From Symsagittifera roscoffensis (lineage: Eukaryota; Xenacoelomorpha; Acoela; Convolutidae), in the NCBI RefSeq assembly GCF_963678635.1, contig NC_087066.1:56252312-56316311 (forward strand): a stretch of DNA of 64,000 nucleotides, given 5' to 3'. The translations under genes were made by a program, and so were the position numbers. Each line of letters begins with the position of its first letter. The stretch's first letter is position 1. This document shows, one piece after another, positions 24,302 to 34,226 of the stretch. The notes under the pieces were generated by a model that saw only the letters and a program-made list of their open reading frames with translations, ran no database searches and was not told where the DNA came from.

Positions 24302-24729
24302 AAATCAGCTAGTTATAAGGTATCACCAATGCAGTTCTAAATACAAGTTATCCGGCGGAATGGATGAGCAACAAGGTCAATTTAATATGAATTTAAGGAT
24401 GAGCATCGGAAATTTAAGTGATTGTGGGGCCCAACGCTTGTTATCTGGGAAAGAAACTAACTAAATTTATTATTGATGTTTTAAGTTTTACCTGAGTTTT
24501 TAATCCGGGTAGGAACCTGTTCAACTTATAAATATTGTAGAGGTAATTTCTAAACTACGCAAAATGAAAAAGCGGGTGCTCGAAGTAGGAATTAAAATAG
24601 GAAAATAGAAATATTTAATCAGGCGGCTCGAGGAGGGGGGGGCGGATTTTCGATAAAACGTTTGAAATTTTTGTCGAACTTTTTTTTGGCCCTGTTTTGG
24701 CCTTCAGGTTCGTTTTTCGACTCTTTGCT
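24302..24729. other. Spacer with a half MITE next to the satellite
   Basis: Nothing gene-like to 24,620. About 24,620-24,715 contains GGGGGGGGCGGATTTTCG and TTTTTGGCCCTGTTTTGGCC, resembling one end of the hAT-like MITEs. It passes directly into the TCGA-rich satellite. Confidence 0.4.
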
Positions 24730-27240
24730 CTGTTTCGACTAGGCTTGGTTTAGGTTTCGTCTGAGCTCGACCTAGGTTTTGACTGCGCTAGATCTATGTT
24801 TCGACTTTGTTGACCGAAATTGGGTATGTTCCGACTTTCTTGACCTATGTTTCGACTTTCTCGACCAAAATCGGGTATGTTTTGTTTTTGTGCTCGACCT
24901 ATGTTTCGACTTTCTTGACCCAAATTGGGTATGTTTCGACTTTCTCGAACTATGTTTTGACTGTGCTCGACCTATGTTTTGACTGTGCTCAACCTATGCT
25001 TTGACTGTGCTCGACGTATGTTTCGGCTGTGCTCGACCCATGTTTCGACTGCGCTCCACCTATGGTTCGACTTTGTGACCGAAATTGTGTGTTTCTACTT
25101 TGGCGACCTATGTTTCAAATTTCTTGACGGAAATCGGGTATATTTCGACTCTCGACCTATATTTTGACGTCCTCGACCAAAATATCGTATGTTTCGACTT
25201 TATGCTTGATTAAAGTTTCGAAGTTTTTGACCAAAATTGGGTAGGTTTTGACTCTCTGAACCTATGTTTCGACTCTCTCCACCCAAATCGGGTATGTTTC
25301 GACTATCTTGACCTATGTTTCGACTTTCTCAACCAAAATCGGGTATGTTTTGTTTTTGTGCTCGACCTATGTTTCGACTTTGTTGACCCAAATTGGGTAT
25401 GTTTCGACTTTCTCGACCTATGTTTTGACTGTGCTCAACCTATGCTTTGACTGTGCTCGACCTATGTTTCGACTGTGCTCGACCAAAATTGGGTATGTTC
25501 CGACTTTTTTGACCTATGTTTCGACTTTCTCGACCAAAATCGGGTATGTTTTGTTTTTGTGCTCGACCTATGTTTCGACTTTCTTGACCCAAATTGGGTA
25601 TGTTTCGACTTTCTCGACCTATGTTTTGACTGTGCTCGACCTATGTTTTGACTGTGCTCAACCTATGCTTTGACTGTGCTCGACGTATGTTTCGGCTGTG
25701 CTCGACCCATGTTTCGACTGCGCTCCACCTATGGTTCGACTTTGTGACCGAAATGTTTCGACTGCGCTTGACATATATTTTGACTTTCCCGGCCAAAATT
25801 GGGTATGTTTCGACTTTTTGACCTATTTTTCGACTTTCTCGACCTAAATCGGGTAGGTTTTGATTTTGTGCTTGACCTATTTTTCAATTTTCTCAACTAA
25901 AATTGGGTCTGATTCGAACTTCTCCACAAAAGTTTTGACTATACCGACTGTGCTCGACCTATGTTTCGACTGTGCTCGGCCTATGTTTCGACTGCGCTCG
26001 ACCTATGTTTCGATTGTGCTCGACCTATGTTTCGACTGCGCTCGAACCGATTTTTTGACTTCGGCGACCAAAACAAAGTATATTTTGACTTGTCGACCTA
26101 TGTTTCGACTGCGCTCGACCGAAACTATTCGTTTCGACTTTGTCGACCTATGCTTCGACTTTCTCGACCAAAATCGAATATGTTTTGATTTTGTGCTCGA
26201 CCTATATTTCATCTTTTTCGACTGAAAGTGGGTCTGTTTCGACTTTCTCGACCTTTGTTTTGACTTTACCGACCAAACTTTACCTAGGATTTATTCCTAG
26301 ACATATGTTTCGACTTTCTCGATTAAAATTGGGTATGTTTCGACTTTCTCGACCTACGTTTCGACTGGTCGACCTATGCTTTGACTTTTGCGACCAAAAT
26401 TGGGTATGTTTCGAATTCCTTGACCTATTTTTTGACAGTGCTCGACCTATGTTTCGACTGTGCTCGATCTATGTTTCGACGTTGACGACCTATGTTTCGA
26501 CTGTACTCGACCTATATATTGACTATCTCGACCGAAATTGGGTTTTTTTCGACTTTCTCAACCTATGTTTCGAGCTTCTCGACCGAAATATGGTAGAATT
26601 TGATTTTGTGGTCGACCTATGTTTCGTCGTTCTCGACCGAAATTGGGTATGTTTCGACTTTCTCGACCTATGTTTCGACTTTCTCGATCAAAATCGGGTT
26701 TGCTTTGATTTTGAGCACGACCTATAGTTCGACTTTCTCGACCAAAATTGGGTATGTTTCGACTTTTTTTACCTATATTTTGACTTTCTCGATCGAATTC
26801 GGGTATGTCTTGATTTTGTGCCTGACCTATGTTTCGACCTTCTCGAACGAAATAGGCTTGTTTCGACTTTCTCCACCTATGTTTTGACTGTTCTCAACCT
26901 ATGTTTTGACTGTGCTCGACCTATATATCGGCTGTGCTCGACCCATGTTTCGACTGCGCTCCACCTATGGTTCGACTTTGTCGACCGAAAATGTGTGTTT
27001 CTACTTTGTCCACCTATGTTTCATATTTCTCCACAGAAATCGGGTATATTTCGACTGTCGACCTATCTTTTGACTTTCTCGACCAAAATATTGTTTGTTT
27101 CGACTTTATGCTTGATTAAAGTTTCGAAGTTTTTGACCGAAATTGGGTAGGTTTCGACTCTCTGAACCTATGTTTCGACTTTCTCCACCAAAATCGGGTA
27201 TGTTTCGACTTTGTGCACGACTTAAAATTGCTTCTCGACC
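24730..27240. repeat. Degenerate minisatellite with higher-order repeats
   Basis: About 2.5 kb is built from alternating modules of ~21 bp (TTTCGACTTTCTCGACCTATG) and ~30 bp (the same start, then CCAAAATCGGGTATG). Modules vary by substitutions such as ACTGTGCTCGACC. Longer blocks recur: GCTGTGCTCGACCCATG is found at about 25,026, 25,694 and 26,931, spacings of 668 and 1,905 bp with flanking modules in the same order. Open frames of up to 195 codons cross it, but they are by-products of unit composition: the peptides are simple repeats (YVSTFSTKIG) in several frames. Confidence 0.85.
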
Positions 27241-27619
27241 GCGGATTTTTAGTCGCAAAACTGCAATTGCTCGACTTTCAAAGTCGAAACTTAAGTCGGG
27301 CTCCTCTACTCGGGAGTTAAAACGTTGCCCGTTATGCCTCGGTTAAACATATTTTTTCCCTAATTTCAAAACCGTCTATGACGCGGAAAGGTATCTGCTG
27401 ACTGTTGAATTGGTTATCTACACAATAGTGTTTCTTCACTCGTACAATATAAAACATTGAGTGGAGCTAAAAACATCGAACTGCGCAAGAGAACACAAAA
27501 AATATTGAGAATGAGATACATCATCACCGTCGAAAGGTGTGGTTCACCTTTGCAAAACTATAGTATCAAAATTTTCCACACCACCTGGCTTGACATCCGA
27601 TTAAACTGTGCTAAATCAT
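27241..27619. other. Spacer, nothing recognised
   Basis: It lies between the satellite and the LDLR-exon-bearing repeat. Open frames here are short and antisense to each other; no motif is seen. Confidence 0.35.
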
Positions 27620-28140
27620 TGTATCGATTTCCTGATGGCGCTGCAAAGTTCACGCCACATCCTGCTTTAAATTTTTTTTGGTGGGTCCAGACCTTCATCA
27701 AGACACTTTTTTGTACTTTCGCGATTCTAACAACACAAGTGCATCTTCTCTGCAGATACAGAAGTAATGCTCCACCAGGTGGGATTTCTTGCCAGCGATT
27801 AAATTTCGCTTCTTTTTTGCCTGGAGCGTCGCTCATCGCACGTGAGATCTCTAACTGGCGCTCGACATGTATTCGGCGCATGTGATTAGCTGGACGAGTA
27901 AGAGTTTTACTCTGCATAAACAAGCAAGTGGGGACAGTGAAATCCTTCTTCATCTGACATGTCACCAAAGCTGTTTGAACCATTGCATAGTTTTTCAGTG
28001 GTTACGATTAGTTTTCTGTTTTGAAACGTGAAGGTATTCGGATGTCGTGAAATGAAATTGGATCTTGTCAAAGATGTCATAGCGGTCATTTTTTTTGTCA
28101 AAGATGTCATCGCATGTCATCAAACAGTCGAATTCTAGAA
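27620..28140 (-). repeat. Dispersed repeat carrying an LDLR-A exon relic, copy 1
   Basis: The segment starting CGATTTCCTGATGGCGCTGC matches 55,930-56,455 and the start of 63,811-64,000 nearly base for base. Its distal part, read on the minus strand, is homologous to exon 4 of the LDLR-A gene. The giant LTR element lies between copies 1 and 2. Element type is unknown: no inverted termini or poly(A) tail could be defined. Confidence 0.65.
27941..28090 (-). pseudogene. LDLR-A exon 4 relic
   Basis: On the minus strand the DNA aligns with 16,616-16,780. It starts at the exon boundary (AATGACCGCTATGACATC against AATGACTGCGGTGACTTC) and continues through TTTCACGACATCCGAATA (against CTCACGACATCCGAATG). 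The translation keeps RHPNTFTFQ, EKLCNG and GDMSDEEG, but several cysteines are lost (FTFQ for FTCQ, NSFGD for SDCGD), so it cannot form a working LDLR-A fold. It is a captured, decayed exon copy rather than part of a live gene. Confidence 0.6.
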
Positions 28141-28619
28141 AGTAGTATTGAAAGGCACCGTTTTCATCTTTTCAAATTTATCTGATTTCTGCAAATTTGA
28201 TAAAAACATGCTTCATTCTCGCAAAAACTGTCGTTGAAAAGCTTCGTTAAAAATCTAACATATGGCACCTTAGGGTTCTTTAAAAATCTACCAGAATAGT
28301 TCTGCACTTAAGAATTTTTTACGGGTGAAGTTGAGTTTGGCGCTCATAATGCCCAAGTTTGCATAAACTCATATCATTTCTGTCTGAGGCAAAGCTGCGA
28401 AGATCAAAAGGATAACTTATAGACAAAAAGAGCTCCAGACAAAAATCGTCAACACCGGTGCCTCTAGTAAGTTTAACAAACCTCTCGTAAAATGCAAAAC
28501 AGTTTCGTACATTACGCAGTTCCTTGCATTACCACTTACCATCGTCATGAACTTTGCTTCGCCAAAATTTCCAGAGCATTGATTTGACTGGTAGTTAGAT
28601 CCCGTACAAAGTACTTAAG
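28141..28619. other. Flank of giant LTR element, no gene seen
   Basis: Unremarkable AT-rich DNA up to the LTR boundary. The 5 bases before the LTR (TTAAG) do not match those after the other LTR (AAGGC), so no target-site duplication is visible. Confidence 0.4.
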
Positions 28620-29503
28620 TGTAACATTCGCCCAAATACTACACAGCGACGGAGCGTAGAAAAAGTACCTATTAACGACTGGCAGGCGTCAGTTACCTTA
28701 ATCCTACTCGTTTTTCACCGTCTCGACCTTGCCAGTTGATTTTCTGGTCTGTTTAGGGCTAAGTAAAAAGTTACTATTTTTAGGCCATCAGTCAAACGAC
28801 TTTTGATCAGCTTTCGTTTACATGCAAACACAACCACATAGCTGAGTCTCGGATCCTCAGACTACGTGATTGTCATTAAAAACACGGCTCGAACAACCTA
28901 TTTTAATATGTTTTTGTGTGACAGTTCTATATTAAATCCATTGGAGATGGATTGACCCTTTCCTCTTTCTAGCTACTCATATTCTAAAATATCAAACTAT
29001 ACCGGTGTTAATTCAGACTTCTACGACATCCAAGTAGCTACAAAGTTAGTTTTATATAGTCCCTTCACATAAAACAGTCTCTGGGGGACCAAACCTCCGC
29101 TCCCGTAATCTTCCTGAGACAACGTCCTTATCTCTTCCAATTTGTGGCAAGGGAGGGTTCCGTGGAATATTCCTTCCCCACTAAAGCTTCTTTCTCCACT
29201 AATATTCTCTGCTAAGAGTCTTATCGTGTGTTGTTGCCACGATAAGAGGCTTCGTACTTTTCGTCTCTTGTGCGACCGTTTTTCACAATATTTGTCGTTC
29301 TTCTGTTTTTTCGTAGTTTTTCGTCAAAATGGCCGTCTTTTTTGTATTTCTCAGAAATATCCACAATTCAATCGAAATTTTAAAAATAAAAATTCTAGAA
29401 TATTCCTACCCTCCTTCGCAATACTTTTTTGTTCCTAAAGCCTTTATTTGTTTTATTTGGTGTCGCCGGAAGGTTGCGCTGTGCCATCTGGCAGAATGGC
29501 ACA
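28620..29503 (-). repeat. 3' LTR of giant element
   Basis: 884 bp, TG...CA ends on the plus strand. On the element's strand a TATATAAAA-type TATA box lies at about 29,050-29,058, ~450 bp into the LTR. A perfect 9-bp hairpin, CTTATCGTG / CACGATAAG, lies at 29,220-29,246. A plus-strand open frame at 29,142-29,438 is chance: it is also present, altered, in the other LTR. Confidence 0.9.
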
Positions 29504-29945
29504 TACTCCCCGGACAAGTCCCCATCAATGTCCCTATTGATCGCATAACACCGGGTTATCGTCAAGTAGTGTTCCAGTTCTCTGTAATCAATCTTACAAA
29601 TCGCATACGAAAATGAAATTTATCTACTCCACTTCAACTCACTACGTGTTCACAAATGGCATCGTACTACATTTCACTGCCTTTCAACATTTTCACAAAA
29701 TTTGCACCATGAGGAGTGTCCTAGATAAAATTTCTTTTCTGACTACTTACGTCGTCTTGCCATAAAACTTCTTTTCGCTCTTTGTGATTAAAAAGTTAGG
29801 ACGTGGCACGGCCACGCACCCGTTAAAATTAACTTAACATCACTCACCAAGTATAATCAGTTATTTATGCGGTCCTTTCAATATTAAAACTAAGAAACTC
29901 TGTGCCTAGGAAAGTTATTGAGTTACCCACCCTTCTCGAGCGAGT
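29504..29945 (-). promoter_or_regulatory. 3' non-coding tail with polypurine tract
   Basis: Directly next to the LTR the element strand reads GTCCGGGGAGTA, a short purine-rich tract placed where plus-strand priming occurs. The next ~40 bases resemble 42,617-42,655 inside the element. The rest, up to the stop of the 1130-residue ORF, is AT-rich with no open frame. Confidence 0.5.
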
Positions 29946-32900
29946 TTACTCAAACTTACCATGTCGCCACACAGTGAAATTGTGTCTTACACAAGTTAAA
30001 AACTTCAGTCGTGTTTTTATGATAGGTTTATGATAGGCTACACTATCTTTCAGATTCATTTCGTTCTCCAGAGCTTCTCGCCAGCCTCCGATCTTCTGCT
30101 CTGTCTGCAATGCTCCAGGGAATACCTCCACGCTGAGGGACGTCACCAGCTCATGGGCACGCTCCAGGCGCTCAAGCGATTCTATCGAACTCGTCATGCT
30201 ACAAAACCCCAAGGCTGTGGTCAAGTTTACATCCGTCACCCCATGACAATCCGCGACTAACTCCATTCCACTCTTATCCGACTTGCTCAATCTTCCGTAC
30301 AATCGTGCCAGTTGTCGATGCTGCTCGCTCAGCGTAATCAGGCAGTGCCCCAAGTTACAAACATGTCTTTCCATCCCACTATGTTGAGCCAAGCATGTGC
30401 CTTGCTTCAACCAATTGCTCGATGGACCTTCCTCGTACAGCTCCGTGGATGGTTTGCTCTTCCGCTTCGTCAACCTCATGGCCAGCAGATGATGTATCAT
30501 GGCCAGATCATGTAAACTCGCGTCATCATCTAGGTCTAACGTGATATCCGCCGTCATGTCCCAGATTAAACCGGCGTTAGGATGAGGACACCAAGAAGGC
30601 TTCACGAGTTCCCACATCGTTACTAGACTGGTTTTCAAGGGACCGTCCCAAGAACCACAATCAAACCTCACTTGCCCCTTTAGCTCGGGAACCGAGGGTT
30701 CGACCACTCGTTCTTCCAAGATAATTCCCAGCTTGGGTTGTTCCACCATCAGCATTCCAGTTTCTTTAATCCGTTCAACCCAGAAATTGAGTACTATGAC
30801 TTGCTCATAGTCGAAGTACGCTTCCCTGGCTTCTTCATTCACGAAGGGATTATACGCCATCCCCGGTATGCCAGACACATATTGGAACGACTTCAGTTTC
30901 CCTAGTGTTGCAAAGTCTTTTTGTCCCTTGACTGCTTCAATCAACTCCCGGCTCACTTTCAATTCTTTGTTGGAATATCTTCTCACTTCTTCCAACTTGC
31001 CATAGCTCTCCATGTCATTCGACTCCTTATTTGGTACAGTCAACGGCATATCCTGATACAGTTCGAGGAGTGCCCTAAGGAAGTTCCTTTTGCAATCAAC
31101 TCCCTTTTGCCGACTGATCTTTATACATTCTCCCAAAACAGGAGTGGGGATACGATCCACCACGAACCTGACAAAGCAAAGGGCATCCTTACGCTTAGCC
31201 CACGCTATCGCAGAATCGTCTTTTGAAATCAACGATCGCAGAGCTTCCATCAACTCCAGCTCCTGTTCCCGTGATTTCGAATCATTACTGGCTTCATATT
31301 CCGCCTTCTTGATGCCCATCAAGCACCAAGCCAACCGTACTTCCAGATCAGTTCTCATGCAAGGATGAGCCAGGTACGCTGCCACCGTCGCAGGTGCATG
31401 CATCGTCTCGTCGAAGTATCTCTGGAGGGCCGCCCTCCAAGAAGTTTCTAGTAGTTTTTCCAATCCGATTTCGTTCGCTTCAGAGGACATTACCGTACCG
31501 TATTCTTTCCGATTTGAGTTTGAATTCTCCGTAAGCTCTTTCAGATATTCCTGCATGGCTCGCTTCTCGCTCCAAGCCATCAGGTGCCCTTTCGCGGAGT
31601 TTCTCGCTTTCAACATCTCCACATAACCCCCTGCTGGATCTCCCATGTGGACCGATTCCGGCACAGTGACTCGACTGTACTCGACCACGTCGAGTTGTCC
31701 TTCCAGTTTCAACTTGGCCATGTTGGTCCGCGAGGGCCTGTAATCTTCAAGTCCTCCCGATCCACATTGACTGATAATCTCCATCTCTAATTTAGGGTCT
31801 GCCAGGGTTCGTGCTGTTTTCTTTGATCTCACGGCTGTCGTGGTGAGACCTGCCAAGAGCATAGGGGGTATCAGATTCTCTTTTTCTCCCCCTGTCAGTG
31901 TTGCACCATCTCCTTGCCCGCTCTCGCCTGAACGACCTGCGCTCGTTAAAGAGGCCACCACTAAGCTGGCTTTCGACTTCACCACTCTCGGGTTCACGAC
32001 TCGACTTCCTGTCTTCCCTTTTAGTCGCTTCAGCCCCTTTCTGGCTCGTCTAACAGGTAATTTCTTTGTGACCTGCTGATCCTCGGCACTGTCTTCTGTA
32101 ACTGACTCGGTCAGAACATCCGACTCCATGGAGTTCACTATTTTCTGCAGGACCTCACGCATGATGGGTTGGTTCAATCCCACCTTCATTATGGACTGCG
32201 ACCCATATCGTCGTATCACGTCCCATGATCTTTCCATGAAATTCACTCGGCTCCAGGTTGCCCCTGTCTTGCCTTCTAATTCACTTTGATATCTCTCCCA
32301 TTCTTCTTCCGGTAGCGTACTCAGGAAGGATACCCTCATTGATTCCTCGATTTTTCTCCTCCTCGGTGACTCATGGAGCAATCTTTGCGAATCCCTGCTT
32401 CTGCATTCTCTCGCCTGGCTTATTGGGTCCATCGGGGATAAGTCGGCCGACGCCTCCTTTGTAGGGGACATGAAAGACGATGGCGTCATCAGCAATAGAC
32501 TCCCATCGACTTCCCCATCGTCGTCTTCACTGAACCAATATTCTAGCAAGTCTCTCTCCAACGCTCCTAGATCCGTCTCACCCGGTTTTCCTGTCTTTCC
32601 CTCGATGTCGTTATCGTTATCGTCCTGATCCATCAATTCATCATCACCTGCATCAGGTTTCGGCTTGGGTCCTGAAGGGCCTTGTCGTGTGTCTATGCCC
32701 GAGTCCGGCCGAGCCGGTACGGTCATGTCTCCTGCGTGATAAAACAATTCATCGTTCACCAGGAATTCTACGGACTCCTCGCCATGTGGTGCCAGGGCCT
32801 CTATCATTATGTATGAGCCTCCTCTGCTCTCCCTTGCCACTTCCAGCATCACTACTTTCGCTTCTCCTGACCACTTCAGTCTTGATAAATCATCCGTGGG

Positions 32901-33338
32901 AGTATACACTTCGTTCCACATTTCAGCCGAGACCTCTGGTCTCCTGGAAGGTAGTGCCTTGATCTTTTTCCTACTCCAAGCATCAGGAAATGAGAAGTCA
33001 AACGTGTGCGCGGCTGCAACATTCCAGCTGATGAAGCGCGGCTCCATCCCTTCGCTCCACTTCAGCATTCTCTTCTCTGCATCACGAGCTGCTCCGATGC
33101 GAGGGGCAATGATGAAAGATGTGGCTCCCAACAACATCCTCCTTATCGGTGGATATCGAGGGCATTGGTCCGGCAGCGGCCTGGACCCAGAAAGCCACGC
33201 TTGCTGGTTCTCTTTCGCATGTGCATAGGCCTCTGGTAAGAGTGAGACTCCCATAGCCGCTCCTGTATCCTTCACTACTGGTCGCAAATTCCAAAGCTTC
33301 GGGTTAAACTGGATGTGAGAAAGGTCCTCACGGCCCAT
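29946..33338 (-). CDS. Large accessory protein of giant element, unrecognised (1130 aa)
   Basis: An uninterrupted 1,130-codon frame whose ATG directly follows the TGA of the preceding 286-residue ORF, implying coupled translation or a former polyprotein. Residues ~1-210 look globular (RRMLLGATSFIIAPRIG, FISWNVAAAHTFDFSF). About 215-340 is acidic and disordered (DDELMDQDDNDND), and ~420-500 is basic with Lys/Arg clusters (RRARKGLKRLKG). About 600-1130 is largely helical. Cysteines are sparse until the end, where several Cys and His occur (GTCLAQHSGMERHVCNLGHC). No polymerase, helicase, protease or envelope signature and no signal peptide or membrane segment is seen. That so long a frame stays open while pol has decayed is noteworthy. 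Function unknown; a structural or nucleic-acid-binding role is only a guess. Confidence 0.75.
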   Translation of the reverse strand: MGREDLSHIQFNPKLWNLRPVVKDTGAAMGVSLLPEAYAHAKENQQAWLSGSRPLPDQCPRYPPIRRMLLGATSFIIAPRIGAARDAEKRMLKWSEGMEPRFISWNVAAAHTFDFSFPDAWSRKKIKALPSRRPEVSAEMWNEVYTPTDDLSRLKWSGEAKVVMLEVARESRGGSYIMIEALAPHGEESVEFLVNDELFYHAGDMTVPARPDSGIDTRQGPSGPKPKPDAGDDELMDQDDNDNDIEGKTGKPGETDLGALERDLLEYWFSEDDDGEVDGSLLLMTPSSFMSPTKEASADLSPMDPISQARECRSRDSQRLLHESPRRRKIEESMRVSFLSTLPEEEWERYQSELEGKTGATWSRVNFMERSWDVIRRYGSQSIMKVGLNQPIMREVLQKIVNSMESDVLTESVTEDSAEDQQVTKKLPVRRARKGLKRLKGKTGSRVVNPRVVKSKASLVVASLTSAGRSGESGQGDGATLTGGEKENLIPPMLLAGLTTTAVRSKKTARTLADPKLEMEIISQCGSGGLEDYRPSRTNMAKLKLEGQLDVVEYSRVTVPESVHMGDPAGGYVEMLKARNSAKGHLMAWSEKRAMQEYLKELTENSNSNRKEYGTVMSSEANEIGLEKLLETSWRAALQRYFDETMHAPATVAAYLAHPCMRTDLEVRLAWCLMGIKKAEYEASNDSKSREQELELMEALRSLISKDDSAIAWAKRKDALCFVRFVVDRIPTPVLGECIKISRQKGVDCKRNFLRALLELYQDMPLTVPNKESNDMESYGKLEEVRRYSNKELKVSRELIEAVKGQKDFATLGKLKSFQYVSGIPGMAYNPFVNEEAREAYFDYEQVIVLNFWVERIKETGMLMVEQPKLGIILEERVVEPSVPELKGQVRFDCGSWDGPLKTSLVTMWELVKPSWCPHPNAGLIWDMTADITLDLDDDASLHDLAMIHHLLAMRLTKRKSKPSTELYEEGPSSNWLKQGTCLAQHSGMERHVCNLGHCLITLSEQHRQLARLYGRLSKSDKSGMELVADCHGVTDVNLTTALGFCSMTSSIESLERLERAHELVTSLSVEVFPGALQTEQKIGGWREALENEMNLKDSVAYHKPIIKTRLKFLTCVRHNFTVWRHGKFE

Positions 33339-34199
33339 TCAGCACTTGAAGTGGTTGTTGAAATCCATCAACACCCAACCTGGCTCAGCTATTCTTCCGA
33401 ACAGCCTATCGTCGCTGGCCAGCCATCTCAGCTCCCTCTGCTCTACCCAATTCAGCACGGAACAGTCCACAACTGAGACCAGGTTGACATAAAACACAGA
33501 ATTCCTGTATGCCTTGACTTGCACGTCCGGGAACGCGAAAGACATCACCGGTCCATACACCACCGTGACGAATTCCCGCAGTCCGTGAATCAGAGCCAAC
33601 GGGTCGATCCGCATCATGACATTCAAATCTGTCAGCAAGGGCATGCCACAATACTGCTTACATTCACCCGCATCCGTCGCCACCTTATCTTCTCCCGTGA
33701 CGCTTCTGTTCTGTTGCAAGAGATATTGGAGCAGGAGAGTCCTCCAGTCTTTCATCTTCCTGAGCGAGGCGGTTTCCAACTGTGCATTGAACTCACGACT
33801 TGGTCCCTGAAGTTGTTCAGGGTAACGCAACAGCACAAGCAAATCACCCAGTCGACCGTAGGTCATGGCAATCAGAGTCAGGAGTGCATCCAATCTCAAA
33901 TCTGCCAACGCTTGGGTGAAGAGATTCGCCGGTCCCTTCACGAAATTTTCATTCCCAAATGTCACGTATAGGGCTAATATCAGGCCAATCGACAACTTCC
34001 TGATGTCCTTGACGAAACTCGCGATCAGGTTCCGGGATGCCCTAGGATAGCACGTCGACAGGAAGGATGGCGTCCATCCCACTCCCATTCCACCCAAGAT
34101 GGCATCCGATCGTTCATACTGTGCCCTCATGGCTAGCACGTCAGCTTGGAACTTGTCCAGTGACATCGTGTTTACGTCCTGCATCAATTTCAACATCAT
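33339..34199 (-). CDS. Accessory ORF of giant element, unrecognised (286 aa)
   Basis: The ATG-started frame ends at a TGA that abuts the ATG of the 1130-residue ORF. It begins ~30 bases after the end of the 300-residue ORF. The protein is mostly helical and fairly hydrophobic (SIGLILALYVTFGNENF, LDALLTLIAMTYGRLGDLLV) but lacks a clear transmembrane helix or signal peptide. The C-terminal third looks alpha/beta (FVTVVYGPVMSFAFPDV). No family is recognised. Close packing argues for expression from one transcript with its neighbours. Confidence 0.65.
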   Translation of the reverse strand: MMLKLMQDVNTMSLDKFQADVLAMRAQYERSDAILGGMGVGWTPSFLSTCYPRASRNLIASFVKDIRKLSIGLILALYVTFGNENFVKGPANLFTQALADLRLDALLTLIAMTYGRLGDLLVLLRYPEQLQGPSREFNAQLETASLRKMKDWRTLLLQYLLQQNRSVTGEDKVATDAGECKQYCGMPLLTDLNVMMRIDPLALIHGLREFVTVVYGPVMSFAFPDVQVKAYRNSVFYVNLVSVVDCSVLNWVEQRELRWLASDDRLFGRIAEPGWVLMDFNNHFKC

Positions 34200-34226
34200 G
34201 CCCCCAGCTAACTCCCGGGCATCAAA

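Noticed and set aside
24779-27150. Open frames of up to 195 codons across the satellite
   Set aside because: Peptides are simple repeats present in several frames at once. They follow from the repeat unit's composition, with no start context, splice sites or domain.
27558-27983. Minus-strand frame that might be a separate gene
   Set aside because: It covers non-coding repeat sequence shared with 56,004-56,294; only its neighbouring end resembles LDLR-A, and that is decayed.
29142-29616. Plus-strand frames inside and beside the LTRs
   Set aside because: They lie in LTR sequence, antisense to the element, and are altered in the other LTR. No motif is present.
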